Source: Mrakia gelida
Taxonomy: Eukaryota > Basidiomycota > Tremellomycetes > Cystofilobasidiales > Mrakiaceae
Assembly: GCA_024345305.1 (NCBI GenBank)
Contig: BRON01000009.1
Location: 930,001-994,000, forward strand
Direction of reading: 5' to 3'
Length of the DNA: 64,000 bases
The position numbers and the translations under genes are program-made. The first letter of the stretch is position 1. Every line of letters starts with the position of its first letter. This document shows, one piece after another, positions 1-11,957 of the stretch. The notes below the pieces were generated by a model. That model saw only the letters and a list, made by a program, of their open reading frames with translations. It did not search any database and was not told the DNA's origin.

Positions 1-76
1 CTTCCCTCCCCCCGCCCCTCCCTCGCTCCCACTGCTCCCCTCCCGACCGCTTCCACGCAAGGTCTAGCCCGCTCAC

Positions 77-232
77 CTCTCTGAACAGTCTGCTCGTCGC
101 ATGAATCGCTGGCAAATCCTCTCGGCGAGCCTCCTTGATGATCTGAGAGACGAGGTCGAAGGGAAGTCGAGGAGGAACTCGACGAGTTTGACTCGACCTC
201 GAGGAGGGAGAGCTGGCTTCGAAAGCTGACAT
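77..232 (-). CDS. F-box-like protein, first exon only (gene runs off left edge)
   Basis: The start codon is at 232-230 and the open exon runs to a GTGAGC donor at 76-71, giving 52 codons in phase 0. The rest of the gene lies left of the window. After a Ser/Arg-rich start it has the motif DLVSQIIKEARREDLPAIHA, an F-box-like helical segment (Leu/Pro start, hydrophobic spacing, then a basic-acidic helix). The match to the first exon of the F-box-like gene at 57.6-57.9 kb is very close (ELVAQIIKEARREDLPAVHA there), so the two are paralogues. F-box-like segments usually bind Skp1 in SCF ubiquitin ligases and carry a C-terminal substrate-binding region; the substrate is not predictable here. Confidence 0.7.
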
Positions 233-675
233 GGCGAGAGCTGGGAGTCCTATCCGAGTCCTGACGGGGTCGGGGTGAGTCTTGCCGGGAGATCGAAGAG
301 GAGGTCGAAGAAGACGGTTTGGAGGAGCAGATGGGAGAGAGAAGGAAGGAAGGAAACGAGTCGAGCGTCCATCAGTTTCGAGGTCGAGCTCGTCGTCAAG
401 ACCCTTCTCCTTCCCTCCGTCTTTTTGGAACTTTTTCTTCGAGGAAGCTCGTATCTTCTAGCTAGTCTTCGCATAGAGTGGGCTTGTGGGTATCAAGCGA
501 GGCGAAAACAGAAGGAAAGGAGAGGCAGCGTCTCCCTCTCGTCGCTCGGCGCCGCGTTGTTCTCACTTAGGAAACGAGGCAACCCACAAACTCGAAGGCG
601 AAACCTATACGGCGACAAAGAGATCTAGAAGACACGAACAAAGCCAACCAAGTTCCTCACTCTACTCTACTCTAC
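233..675. other. spacer between F-box-like gene 5' end and R3H gene 3' end
   Basis: About 440 bp of upstream sequence for the left-edge F-box-like gene and downstream sequence for the R3H gene. Open frames on both strands look like arginine/serine-rich noise without splice-site support. No clear TATA box or RNA gene is visible. Confidence 0.5.
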
Positions 676-2378
676 TCAACCGTACAAAAACTCCCAGAAA
701 CTTCCCTTCTTCCCTGCTCCTCGTCGCGCTCCTCCCACCTTCTCTCCCACCTCGACTTTCCTCCTCGTAGGAGTCTCCTCCCCTTCCCCACCCTCCTCTC
801 CGACGTCGATGGCCTTCCTCGGCGTAGGCGTTCCAACGGGATCCGAAGGTCGAGAAGCCGCCGGACGAGGTGTTGACGGAGGGAGAGGGAGGAGGGAGTC
901 GGTTGATTCGTTGGTGAGGGTCGTGGATGCGGGGTTGGGAATAGGAGTGGGGTTCGGATCCAAATCCAACGAAGCGATAGAGGAGGACAGCGAGAGCATA
1001 GCGATAGAGGAGGCGCTCTCGTCGTCTGAAGACTCGTACTCGTCGTCTTCGTTTCGATCGATCACCACTCCCTCGACCGCCACCCCTCCCTCAGCAGCGA
1101 CAACGACAGACCCAGCGAGAGGAATGATAAGGAGGTCGTCTCCTCCCATCTCACTAGCACTGCTGTCTTCCTCCCATCTCCCTCCTCCTCCTTGCGACGA
1201 CGCGACTTCCGAGTCCGTTCCGCTCCCTCCTGCGATGGACGAGCCTGAGAGGTCCGTGGTCGGAGGAGTGTCGAGGGAGAAGCCTCCTCCTGTGGAGGGG
1301 AAGGTAGGTTGAGCGAGACGAGAAGTGGAAGAGGAAGGGCGGAGGAGGACGTAGGTGAGTCGAGAGCCGAGGGGAGTGGTTTTGGAGAAGGAGACGAGGT
1401 TGCGATGACGAGCGACGCAGTGGACGACGAATCTGCAAAAATAACGAAGAGGTTGGTGGGTTGGTTTGGGAAAGCTGGGAAGGTAGTTGAAGAGGAGGGA
1501 AGACTGACCTATCGAAACCCTCTGGAACGGACCAGGTGAGACTCGCCTCTCCCCTCGCGACCTCGACGATGGCTGGGACGGTTCCGTCTTCCTTCTCGAA
1601 CTTCCTACTCAGCTCGTCCAGACCTCCCAGGACCTCTCCTCCACGCACGTCTGACCTGTCCGGTGAAGGAACGAGGTAGTCGTCGATGATCCTCCCTCTT
1701 CCCCCTCCTCGTCCTCCGTTCAATCGCCTCATGAGGACGACGCTAGCTCGCACTTCCTGCTCCCAGCTCTCCAGCTCCTCCTCGATGATCCTGACGAGTT
1801 CCTCTGATCGAGCTCCACGGTTGCGAAGGGTTCGACGGATTCCCTTGAGCGAGAGCGAGAACGTTCCTGCGAGGGCTGAGGCTGGATCGGGGGAGGGTGG
1901 TTCAGGAGAGGGAGCTGGACGAGTTCGTGGGAGGAGGTGAGCGGGGAGAGGAGTAGGGAACGTTGGAGTGGGGAGAGTGGAAGGGTGGAGAGAAACATCT
2001 GAACGACTGGGGAGGGTGAGGTGAGGGTTGGAGGTGAGAAGATCTGAAGGAAGGAGGGAAGGAAGGTGACGAGGAGGAGATAAGGGAAGGAAGCGAGAGG
2101 TCAGATCGTGAGCTCAGGAGAGCTCTATACTCTTTCCTAACTGAAAATCGGTGAAGTGTACACTGACCGTTTTCCCTTCTTCTTGTCCATCTCTTTCCTT
2201 CCCATCGTTTCGAAGGTTCAGGTCGACCGCCAGACGAGACGAGCTTCTTCTTGCCGATCAGTCGAGCGGGTTGATGAAGGTGAGCAGCGATAGGAGCTTT
2301 GGGGTTCCTGAGGATCGCTGGAAGGGAGAGAGGGATACGATCCTCGTCTTGAAGAGGTGAAGAGGTAGCGACAGACAT
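676..2378 (-). CDS. R3H domain protein with R3H-associated N-terminal domain (R3HDM4-like)
   Basis: Three exons (2378-2168, 1998-1509, 1432-676) give 485 residues in one frame. The first two exons carry the R3H-associated N-terminal domain: a KRWTRRREN motif, a Pro-rich FPTPLPAHL stretch, FSLSLKGIRRTLR, then EEELESWEQEVRAS. The R3H domain crosses the second intron, with LTWSVPEGFDR joined to FVVHCVARHRNLVSFSKT. R3H domains bind single-stranded nucleic acid; this class is conserved in fungi and animals but its role is poorly defined. The C-terminal third is acidic, Ser/Pro-rich and low complexity and ends in FWEFLYG. The start follows stops in the other frames and has no in-frame upstream ATG. 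Introns have normal donors (GTCAGT) and acceptors. The domain junctions make the model secure; the cellular role is open. Confidence 0.85.
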
Positions 2379-2699
2379 GTTGAAGAGGTGAAAAAGATGA
2401 GGCTGGAGGTTGGGTGGAGGAAAGGAGCGAGGTCATTTCGATTCTGACTCTTCGAGGGAAAGAGAGCTCGTCGGAGCCGAACCCTGTTAGCTCGTCCACA
2501 CAAATTTTCATCGGCTCAGGATCTTAGAGCGATAGTGCGTATCCTGAATCTGATCCCTCGCGAATCTCAAGATTGAAAGGGACGATTTTGCTGACCGAAG
2601 CGACACCAATCGCTCCGGCATCCCTCCCTCGACTCGCTTCCTTCTTTCCCCTTCAAACCATCAGCATCGCCCCCCCAGGCTGGGTCTCCCACACACGCC
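2379..2699. other. divergent promoter region, R3H gene / OMA1-like gene
   Basis: About 320 bp between two divergent starts; presumably a shared promoter region. I see no clear TATA box, RNA gene or repeat. Confidence 0.5.
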
Positions 2700-4678
2700 A
2701 TGATCCCCTCCCTCCTCCTCCCTCAAGAGATTAGATACCTTACCTCCCTCGCTATACGACAGCAACAACGAACGTCTCTACTCTCCACCTCTTCGACTCT
2801 CTCTCGGAAGCTGAGCTCCCTCCCTCCTCGAACAATCTCCACGTTCTCTCGTCCCTTCCCTCCTCCGTCTACACTCCTTCAACCTTCAAATCATCGACCA
2901 GGATACGGATACGAGCTTCAGAGGCGATCTTTCCATGCTTCGACCAAGAGGGAGATCGCTCTCCCAGCGCTGATCTGGCCTGTTCTCGGATTCTTGAAGG
3001 TGAGCTCGACAGTTGACGAATCCTTCATCTCCCTCCATCCGTCCCTTTCGTCCTCCTCTTGCTGACCTTCATCTCTTCTCTGCTTCGCAGTCCTCCGCCA
3101 TGGTGACCGTCATAGGAACCATCACTCGAGTAGCCGTATCTTTCCTGTTCGTTCAATCATCCATCGTCCTGGCTCGCTCGTGCTCTCCCTGTCTCCCTCT
3201 CGTTTCACTGAACCCCAAACCTTCGCCCTCTTCCTCCTCCTACAGACCCCTCCATGTCTTCGCCTTCCTCAAATCCCTCAAACACCTCCGTCGCTACGAT
3301 CCCTTAGACCCTCACCACATGAAATCTCGTCCCAAGGTCTCCCAACAAGCGCTCCTCATTCACTACAACTCCCCTCGACCATCCCTCTCCTACCCCTCCT
3401 TCCCAACTCCAGCCCCCGATCCCTCCCTCTCGATCCTGTCCTCCTCCAACTCCAACCTTCCAACTCCGCCGTCACCTCCGCCAGAGTTGCTCGCGGAACT
3501 GGCGCTGTTGAGGGAGTGGGAGAAGAAGGGAGAGAAGTGGTTCAAGAAGAAGATGATGGCGATGAACTTGATTCTCCTCACGTTGCTGGGACCGGTCTTC
3601 ATCTTTGGGTTGGTCGTCCTGGCTGGATTTGAGCGGACGCCGTTGACGGGTGAGTCCATGGATCTCTCTGTCTTCCTCTGTATCTCGCGTTCGAGCTTGA
3701 ACTAACCTCGTCGCTGATTTCTCTCCCTTCTTTCGTTCGTCGCGTGCAGGTCGATGGAGAGTACTTCTCATCTCGCCTGAAGAGGAGGAGACAATCCACG
3801 AGGCCCTTCTCGCTACTGGGTTCGTACCTCTTTTCTGTCTTCGCGTCGAAGAGTCGTTCGCTGACGCGAATCAAATCGCTCTTCGTTCGCAGATGGTTCC
3901 AAGCCGTCCTCGACGTCCTCGCTCCCTCCCCCGATAACCCCATCACCATCGTCCCAGCCGACGACTGGCGCTGGAACTGGGTCGAATCCACTCTCCGTCG
4001 TCTAGAACTGGGTGCCCAGAGCTGCCTCGACCGACACTACGATCCCTCCTCGCCTTCCTTCACTCCCATCGATCCCAACTTCCCTCCTCCACCACCCCCA
4101 GCCTACCCACTCCATCCTCGTCCTCGAGCTTCCGCCACCCTCCACTCTCTTTGCTCCTTTGCCTTCTGCCCACCTTCCACCGCCGAATCCAATCCCGAAC
4201 CTGAACCGATCAACGAGGGTCCACCGAAGCTCGACGGACCTCCTTACCAACTCCTCCTTCTCGACTCCCCTCAAGCCAACGCCTTCAGCTACGGCTTCGG
4301 AGGGAACGGAGCAGCCGGTGTCGTCGTCAACACAGGGATGCTAGACGAGATCCTCGGAACCTCCTCCTCCTCCCAACCCTCCTCGTCCACCAACGCGACG
4401 CCCCCACGCAAATCCCTCCTCTCCCTCTTCCTCCCTTCAACCACCACCTCTCCACCCTCCATCGACCGCACCCAACCCCTCATCGAACCAACCGAAGCCC
4501 AAACCCTCCACCTCGCCTCCATTTTGGCTCATGAGATGAGCCATCTCCTCCTCTCCCACCACCTCGAAACCCTCAGCTACTCGAGCGTGCTTCTCCCCAG
4601 CGCGATCAACCTCGTCGTGGATCTGGTTAGGGTTGTTTTGTTCCCTGTTACGTGAGTTCGGCTACTCAACTTTGGGTG

Positions 4679-4717
<39 letters not shown>

Positions 4718-5286
4718 GACGCGAGACGACAACGAGGCTGACTTCAACGTGTTTCGCACGTTTTGTTTCGTTCTTGTAGGATGATCGCAGGACCGTTCTT
4801 CAACGACGCGATCGGAAACCTCTCGAAGCAAGCTCACTCGAAAGTCAAACTGATGCACGAGTCTTGTTCGTCTCAGCAGCTTGAGGTCGAGGCAGATCTG
4901 GTCGGGTTGAGGTTCGATCTCGTCTCGCTCCTCCCTTTCTTCCCACCAACTCACTGACTGACCCTCCCCCCCCCTTCCCTTCTTCCCACCCCCTCAGAAT
5001 CCTCGCCGAATCCTCCTTCAACCCCTACTCCGCCTCCGTCTTCTGGAACAACAACCGCTCGCCCACTCCCTCCCACCTCGACGGACTCACCCAACCCGAC
5101 TCACCAGGAGGAGGCGGATGGTTCGCGAACTGGAGGTCGTCGTATCGGGATCGAGCTGGGGATAGGGGAAAAAGTCATCCTGCGGATGTGATCAGGGCGA
5201 GAGCAGTGAGGGCCGAGTTGGAGAGGTGGAGGAGGGAGTGGGAGGGGAAGGAGGAGAAGGAGGAGGGGAAGAAGAAGGGGGAGTGA
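2700..5286 (+). CDS. OMA1: mitochondrial M48 metallopeptidase, OMA1-like
   Basis: Six exons (2700-2999, 3091-3649, 3750-3819, 3893-4651, 4780-4911, 4998-5286) encode 702 residues, with total length divisible by three. The N-terminus is rich in Arg/Ser/Leu and lacks acidic residues, as expected of a mitochondrial presequence. A membrane segment (LILLTLLGPVFIFGLVVLAG) precedes the catalytic part. The zinc motif is HEMSH (HExxH), preceded by LASILA, and a third-ligand region (QLEVEADLVGLRIL) follows, as in M48 peptidases. The tail is Lys/Glu-rich. In yeast and mammals OMA1 is an inner-membrane stress protease acting with prohibitins and OPA1/Mgm1-type substrates. Serine/proline-rich low-complexity stretches make this protein longer than most relatives. 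Intron 4 contains a GA microsatellite. The family call is firm; the exact substrate is inferred from homology. Confidence 0.85.
4682..4716. repeat. (GA)n microsatellite in OMA1-like intron 4
   Basis: About 17 GA units in uninterrupted order between the donor at 4652 and the branch/acceptor region before 4780. It is intronic, so length change should not alter the protein. Confidence 0.9.
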
Positions 5287-5585
5287 GAAGAAGAGGAAGA
5301 CGGACTTTGGGACGTGATAGGTTGTATTTGGTGTACGCTTCGCTTGAGTTCGGGTAGTCTACTGTATTTCCTTACGATGTGATCAATCTCCACCCTTTCT
5401 CGATTCTTTGGATGTTGGGGAAGAGCGAAAGAGCGCGAGAGGGACGACGCGTCGAGCGACGAGGAGTCGAGCGTCTTGCTGAGAGCTTTCTGAGAGGCGA
5501 TGGATGGCAGACTAGCCAAAGCAGATAATGTATAACGCCTCTAAAGTTGTCTCTAGATCTATACGAGCTGACAAACCGAACTCAA

Positions 5586-7159
5586 TCACGACGAAGACGA
5601 CAAGACGTCCATCCTCTTCCAAAGCTTCTCCAGCCGATCCCTCGGTAGCTCGCCGTTCCACCGCTCTCCCCCGTCGACGGTTGTTAACACAGGAAGTCCG
5701 AACTGCTGCACCACAAAGGATGCCGAGACGCAGGCGTAGGCGGCAGCTGTGGAACGAAACGAGACGAGACGAAACGAGAGTCAGGTTTCGTCCTTCGTCG
5801 TTCGCCTCCCTCCCCTTCTCGTATCTCCTTCCTTCGCACGCGAGAAACCTCTCACCTCTATAAACATCCCCACTCTCTTTCTCCAGCCCAGCAATCAACC
5901 CACCCAAGAACGAATTGCCCGCGCCCGTGACATCCCTCACCTCTCCCGCGTCCTTCTCCTCCCAGTACGCCGGCACCCAACGAACTCCCTCCGAGCGAGT
6001 CCCGACGCAGGCTCCGAGGGCTCCACAGCGGAGGACGACGGAGGTGGTGGGCGAGAGGGTTGGGAAGTCGAGGAAGGTTTGGAGGAGGGAGGCGAATCCG
6101 GTGGGCGTTGAGGGAGGGGGAAGGGAGAGGAGAGCTGGTTAAAGGGAGAGGGAAAATACGGCGGGGAGGAAAGAGTCAGTGTCAGGAGGAAAGAATGGTG
6201 CCTTCATGGCTCCCAGTCTGTCTCGCGAAGAAGCCGAAGAAGAAGAGGGAAGCAACGAGCGACAAGCGAACTCACCAGCAGCCTCGTCGTGATTCGGGCT
6301 GAACACCTCCACCACCGCCATCGCCTTGATCAGATCCTCCAGATACTCGGGCTTACAGTACATCGGATGAGGTTCCCACACTATCCGAGGCTTCCATCCC
6401 TTCCCTTCGTACGATGTCGAGGCCGTGGACGCGATGGATTCGAAAGCTGCCGAGGTCGAGAGCGCTTCCAGCGGGGAGGAGACGAGGTGAAGGTATTTTG
6501 CTTGAACGAGGGGAGTGGAGACGAAGGAGTAAGGAGTGATGGGGTTGGGTGCGGTTTCGTACGAGAATCTGAAGAGGAAGGCAAGGTGAAAAAGTCAGAG
6601 ACGTCGGATTCGTCCGAAGGAAGAGGCGAGCTCAAGCTTTCTTTCAAACCTTCCTTCCCTCCTCTCCCTTCTTCACACCCAGCCGAGAGACTCACGAGCG
6701 TTCCTTCCCTTTGTACTCTATCAGCGCTTTGACACTAGCACCATAGCTGGTCCTCCAGACCCACATCTCCTCTCCAAACTTGAGCCTCAAGTCTTCAAAC
6801 TGAGGAGGTCGATTCTCGACCGTCTCCTCCGTGTCGACGAGGATTCTCGTCTCCGAGGGACGAAGCCATAAACGGGAACCGATGATGCAGTAGAGGCCAC
6901 CTCCACCAATCTGTTTCGCCCACGAACAAGCATGAACTTAGCTTCTAGGGCTGGGAGGAGGAAGGAGAGCGCCGAAGGAAGGCGACCAACCTGGTTGAGC
7001 GGAGGTTTCTTTTCGCTGCCGTCCGCGTTGAGGAAGGTGAAGCAGTCGATGAGGACAGTCCTGAAGGTAGAGAAGAAGAAGATCAGAATGCTGGGTAGGC
7101 TGGGAGAGAGAGGGAAGATGAGCTCACCCTATGCTGGTGAGGACGGGAGGAGAGGACAT
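5586..7159 (-). CDS. MAK32: PfkB-family carbohydrate kinase, MAK32-like
   Basis: Six exons (7159-7128, 7060-6991, 6910-6696, 6568-6276, 6134-5856, 5746-5586) add up to 349 residues in frame. The N-terminal beta strand TSIGTVLIDCFTF and the IGGGGLYC turn match the PfkB substrate-side glycines. DVTGAGNSFLGG is PfkB signature 2, with the catalytic-base Asp of the usual DTxGAGD replaced by Asn, as in the fungal MAK32 branch. NHDEAAG lies in the expected position upstream. MAK32 in budding yeast is named for maintenance of the L-A killer dsRNA virus; the sugar substrate is unknown. I chose the ATG at 7159 because it fits the family start. An in-frame ATG at 7306 would add 49 atypical residues, and no ATG lies further upstream before a stop. 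The Asp-to-Asn change leaves sugar-kinase activity uncertain. Confidence 0.75.
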
Positions 7160-7562
7160 GGACGTTCGGAGGAAGGAAGGAGGAACGCTGAGCTTTCGCG
7201 TTTCGGCAAAAAGCAGATTGGGTCCGAACGTTTCAGCCTCAGGCCGCCGCTCCTGTATTTCTCCGACGAGAAAATTCTCGTCGAGGGAGAACCGACTGGG
7301 AGTCATCAGCGGGGAGAGGTGAGCTTGATTGAAGGTTGCGAAGGCTGAAGGCTGAAGGCTTGATGCACGAGGGAGGTTTCGCGCCGACGTCGTCGAGTTC
7401 GAGTTCTGCAACGCTTCTTTCTCCCTCTTCCCAGCGAAACAGATAGAAGCATCCTCACACTCAGTCTAGTACAACCCAAGCAGTCGTGAAATGTATGAAA
7501 CCCGCTGAAAAAGACCCTCTCGACCCTCGTGTCCCCTCTCCTGTCGCGTCTTCCTCGTTCGT
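7160..7562. other. spacer between MAK32-like start and MFS transporter stop
   Basis: About 400 bp between two tandem minus-strand genes. Part of it (to about 7411 and beyond) is open in frame with the kinase gene but lacks an ATG above 7306. It is treated as promoter/5' UTR. No other feature is seen. Confidence 0.5.
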
Positions 7563-10500
7563 CTACTTCGTATCAATGGGAGCGACCTCTCCCAACTCCT
7601 CCACCGAAGACCTCTCCTCCCTCGTCGCCTTCCCCTGATCTCTTCGAGAGAGGTAGTACACTACACCGGTCCAGACGACTGTAGAAAATCGCATCGAAAC
7701 AAAGGCAAGGTCAGCTCGTCGTTCCGATTCGAGACGCGACGAAGAATAACGGAGCGAACGAACTCAATCCAGCCGATAACGACATCGAGTAGATGTGGCC
7801 CTTGTGGGCTAGAGGCATATCCGTTTGCTTCCAGATGAAGTTAGGGACCTGGAGGGTAGAGCGAAAGGAAATCAGCGGTTCGTTTCGCGTGAACGACTCG
7901 AGGTGTTGAGGGAAGGGGAGGGAGGACTGGAGCTCACGATGGCTTGAACGGTGTAGGTGAGAGTGTTGGCGAGACCAATAACGATTGCTCGTTTTTCGGA
8001 GTCGGCAGCGGTGATTTCGTTGATCCCTGTTGGAGGGAAGAAGAGGGAGGAGGAGGAAGAGAGAGGGAGGAAGCGAGAGCGACGAGAGTCAGCGTCGTCG
8101 CGTTCGATGAGGTAGATCTGGGTGGAGATGCGAGTTGATCGACGAGTGAAGATGGGAGGAGTGCTCACAAGTCATGGTCAGCATTCCTATCGAACCTGCA
8201 GAGGGAAGCATCCAGTACAGCGCAGTTCGAAGATTGATTGATTCGTACAGCGAAGTGTTGAGGATGATGGCGTTCCAGAGGACCTGAGAGGAAGAAACAA
8301 GGCGTCAGCATCACCTGGACTTGCTCAAAGTAGCAGGGGTGCTATCCCGACTATTCCTCGCGTGGTTTCGGCGAGATAACTGGAGGAAAGGACTCACATT
8401 TCCAGCACAGCCGACCAAGATCCACGGCCATCGTCGACCTTTGAGAACGCTATCGCTCGTCCAAGCGAAGAACAGAGCGACGACGACGAAGATGGCTTGT
8501 CCGGGGAGAGGCACTGAGAGCGATGTTGACGGAAGCGGAGGGGAAGAAGACGAAGGGGAGGAAGAGATCAGCTCGAGAAGAACGACGCGACGAAACGACG
8601 AAGCTCGAAGTCCCTCGACGTCTTTGTCCTTCCGGCTGAAGCTATAACTCACGAAGATTGATCTGAGAAACGGAGTATGTGTGTCCGGGAACGGGAGCCT
8701 TGTGAGTCGCGGTCGGGTTGAAGCCTGGAACGACGAGGTAGGAAAGCGACGTCAGTTCGTTGCGGGAGCGCGACAAGACGGTTCCCTCGCGGAACATGGT
8801 CTCGAAGAAGAGAAACAGAGGAAGACGTACTCTTGAGCCAGAATCCCATGGGTTGCTGGACGGGCGCGTCTGACGAAGACGCGACGAACGGTGACACGAA
8901 AGTCAGGTCTCGTCGCTCGTTTCGATTGAGTTCGTGCGAGAAAGACTCACTGTTGAAGAGGATGTACATAACAGGTAGAACATAAAGATGCCACGACGTG
9001 AACAGAGCCTTGACCTGGAGGGAAAGAAGCGAGGGAGACGAAGAAAGGTCAGCACACGTCGCACCGAGGCTCGAAACACCCTCCCTCCTCGTCTCGTTTC
9101 GACCATCTCCTCTTCGCCAGACAGACATCCACATACCTTCGTCCTCGTCCAAGGAACAGGTTCAGCCCGACCAGCGACCTTCATCCGTTGACGAGTGAGC
9201 TCGAGATCCGACGCGGTCAGCCAGAACGTCGGCTTGGTGTTCTTGCCTGGCAATCCAGGGAAGAAGATGTAGCCCAAAATGGCGACGGCGAAGGAGATGA
9301 CGGCGTCAATGATGAAGGTCCAACGCCATCCCTCGAGACCGTTGACTCCGTTGAGACCCTTGCTGGCTCCTGGATTCCGAGCGAAGGATGGGGACGGAGG
9401 TCAGATCAGTTTCAAGTCGAGATGTGTCGTCGAAGAAGGAGGGGAAGTTGGTACGAACCCGTCTGAATGAAGCCGGAGAACATGCCACCGAGCACACCCG
9501 AGACGTAGAAGATGCAGGCTGAGACGAACGAAGTCATAGGAACGCGAGTGTAAGTCTTCGAATCGAGTGAGTCGAGATGAGAAGTTCGTTCGAGGACTCA
9601 CCTCGCTTAGCGAGCTCCTTTTTCCCGTAGTAGCTTCCCAAGATGTAGTGAGCGGCGGGAAAGAATCTGCAGACGAAGACCAGGCGAGTGAGAAAGGTTC
9701 GAGAGCAAAGAAGGGGAAAGAGAGACGAAGCGAGAAGCGACGAACCCTGACTCGAAGAATCCGACAAGGAATCGAAGCGCGTAGAGAGACGGGATGTCTT
9801 TGACGGCGTAGGTAGCGAGAGTGCAGATCTGCGAGAGAGGGAAGCCGAAGGAGCGAGGTCAAAATCCCACGACGAAGAAAGGAGAGAGGAGAGGGAGGAC
9901 GAACACTCCATCCGACTGAAAGGTGAAGAGGGAGAAAAGGGAACGCGTCGAGCGTCAGCAAGATCGAGAGACAGACGGAAGGGAATGACGGGAACTCACG
10001 CTCGATGGTGGGGATGATATATCGCGGAGAGATTCGAGTCAAGGCGAGAAGGACTGGCATCTGACCGATAACGTATCCGGCCGTCCACAAAGACGTCGCG
10101 GTGGTGAGCTGGTTCCCGTACCTGAGGAAGAGAAGAGGAGGGAGTCAGAGAGGCATTTGACGTCGACACAGATGGGAGGAGTGCTCACATCCCAAGATCC
10201 TCCTTCATTCCGCTCAAGAACGCGTTCGAGATGTTGCTCTGGTCGAGATTTTCTGTTGACGAGAAGGAGGGTCCAGAGGGTCAGGATGGCCTACGCTGAG
10301 CTCGGATGCGAATCTCGTTACTCACTGACGAAGTATCCGAAGCTGTGGTGTTTACGAGAGACGAGGGTCAGCGAAGATTGGCAGAGAAGTGAGACGAGAG
10401 ACGAGAGACGAGGACGAACGAGGTGAGAACCAGAAGCGAGGCGTCGAGCTTCAAGAGAAGCTTCCTCTCCTCGGGAGAAGCATCTGTGAAGGGAGAAAGC

Positions 10501-10785
10501 GCCGAAAGAGAATGAGACTGGTAAGTTTTGATATCTCTCGACCAGTCAGAGAGCTCGGAAAGCGAGACAGGAAGGGAAGAGTGGTCGTCGTCGTCGCGAC
10601 CTTCGTTCAAACTCACCAGCTGTGTCCCAGAGGTACCCAAGCCAGGACTGTTTCCTCTTGGTCTGGTCGAGGGAAGACCGTAAGCTGCTCTCCTCGGAGT
10701 GAAGCTTGTCGTCGTCGAAGGAAGGAGTCGGGGAGGAACCTAGCACGACCTCTTGTCTCGAGATGATCTTGTCGTCGGCACCCAT
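7563..10785 (-). CDS. MFS anion:cation symporter, DAL5/TNA1/FEN2-type permease
   Basis: A multi-exon gene with ATG at 10785-10783 and TAG at 7565-7563. The cytoplasmic N-terminus is acidic. Family marks in order are an LDQSNISNAF-like first helix, MKEDLGMYGNQLTTATSLWT, YVIGQMPVLLALTRISPRY, a FLVGFFESGFFPAAHYILGS helix 5, GVLGGMFSGFIQTG, WRWTFIIDAVISFAVAILGY, then PGLPGKNTKPTFWLT at the central loop. Later segments include KALFTSWHLYVLPVMYILFN, HTYSVSQINLLP, ITAADSEKRAIVIGLANTLT and VWTGVVYYLSRRD. This pattern is typical of the 12-helix allantoate/nicotinate/pantothenate/biotin permease family of fungi, a plasma-membrane proton symporter group. Substrate specificity cannot be read from sequence. 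Intron number is high (more than ten). The upstream 1.2 kb is shared with the divergent TFIIB gene. Confidence 0.85.
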
Positions 10786-11957
10786 CGTTGAAGGTTCAAG
10801 AGAAAGAAGGGGAGAGAAGGGGGGAAAGGGGATGTTGTTGGTGATAGAGAGATGATCGCTGTCGGAAGCTAGAAGACCAAACCCACGAAGAAGAGAGAAA
10901 AGGAGAGCTGAATGAAGCGCCAGAGAAGTCGAGTCGAGGGTCGGAAGATCGCACAATCGGAGGTCGGACAAGCGAGCTTGGTGGGAGAGCAAGACGTGCT
11001 TGGACCGGTCTTTTCGATGATCAGAGGGTGAGTTTGGCTGACAGTATATCCAAAATTAGCGCGGTCTCTTATCTGAAGATCGCGTCGAGGGTGGAGGCGA
11101 AGAGCGAAGGAGGAGACATCACAAGGGAGGATGGCGAGCGAGACCTGTCGAGCTCGACGGCTTCCTCCTTCCTTCCTCGGGCGATCTAGCTTCCGTTTCG
11201 ACATGTTTTGAAACTGGGAGAGTCGAGAGGTGTCGATGAAGAAGAGGTTGGCGATGTTGAAGTTGAAGATTTTTTCTCTTGATGAGCGTTCGCCGCCGAA
11301 AACGAGCCCAAAGGAAGGAGGACAGCCTCGATTTCGTTTCGCCTCTGACCACGACCCTCCCTCCCCTCCCCCCCCTCCCCTCTCCCCCTTCTTTCGCTCT
11401 TACTTCGTCGCCTCTCTTTCAGTAGAAGAGACACAGAAGGACAATCCGCACTCAAAGCGGCTGCATACTCGTCTTTTGCTTTCAAGGAACCAAAAGGGTG
11501 TGTAGTCCTTTGCTTAACCTCGTCCAGAGAAGAGAACAAGGGAAGAAGGGGAGAGAAGGAGGACCACTCGGATGGAGGCTGGAGAGAGCTCCACAGAGTT
11601 CGGATGCGAGAAAGTTGGTGGAATGCGAAGGTGGCATTCGTGATGTAGCATGTTGAACTAGAGAGCCCCTTGGGAACGAAGGAAGGGGAGGGAGGAGAGC
11701 TGGGGCGAGCTCGTTCGTTGGTGGTGGTGGTGCGGTGGCGGGTTCCCCTTCGATTTCCTTTCCATCCTTCCTTTCCTTCTATACATACATCCACACTTTA
11801 CAGTCCCTCGAGCTCCTTGATCCCGAAACGAGGTGCTAACGCTCTCTTGAAATCCCTGCTCCTCTCTCAGCCCTCGTATCCCTCTCCCTTCGTCTCCCCT
11901 TCCTCCCTCCCTCCTCGCCTTCGTCGTCGTCGAGTACTCTTCGTCCGGTCTCAACCG
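10786..11957. other. long divergent intergenic region, MFS permease / TFIIB
   Basis: About 1.2 kb between two divergent start codons. Open frames in it are arginine/serine-rich and lack coherent splice support or domains. It contains a pyrimidine-rich stretch at about 11350-11395 and another upstream of the TFIIB ATG at about 11860-11930, the latter typical of fungal promoters. I see no RNA gene. Confidence 0.5.

Noticed and set aside
7160..7411. Upstream in-frame extension of the MAK32-like kinase
   Set aside because: There is no ATG above 7306, and the family starts close to the first beta strand that follows the 7159 ATG.
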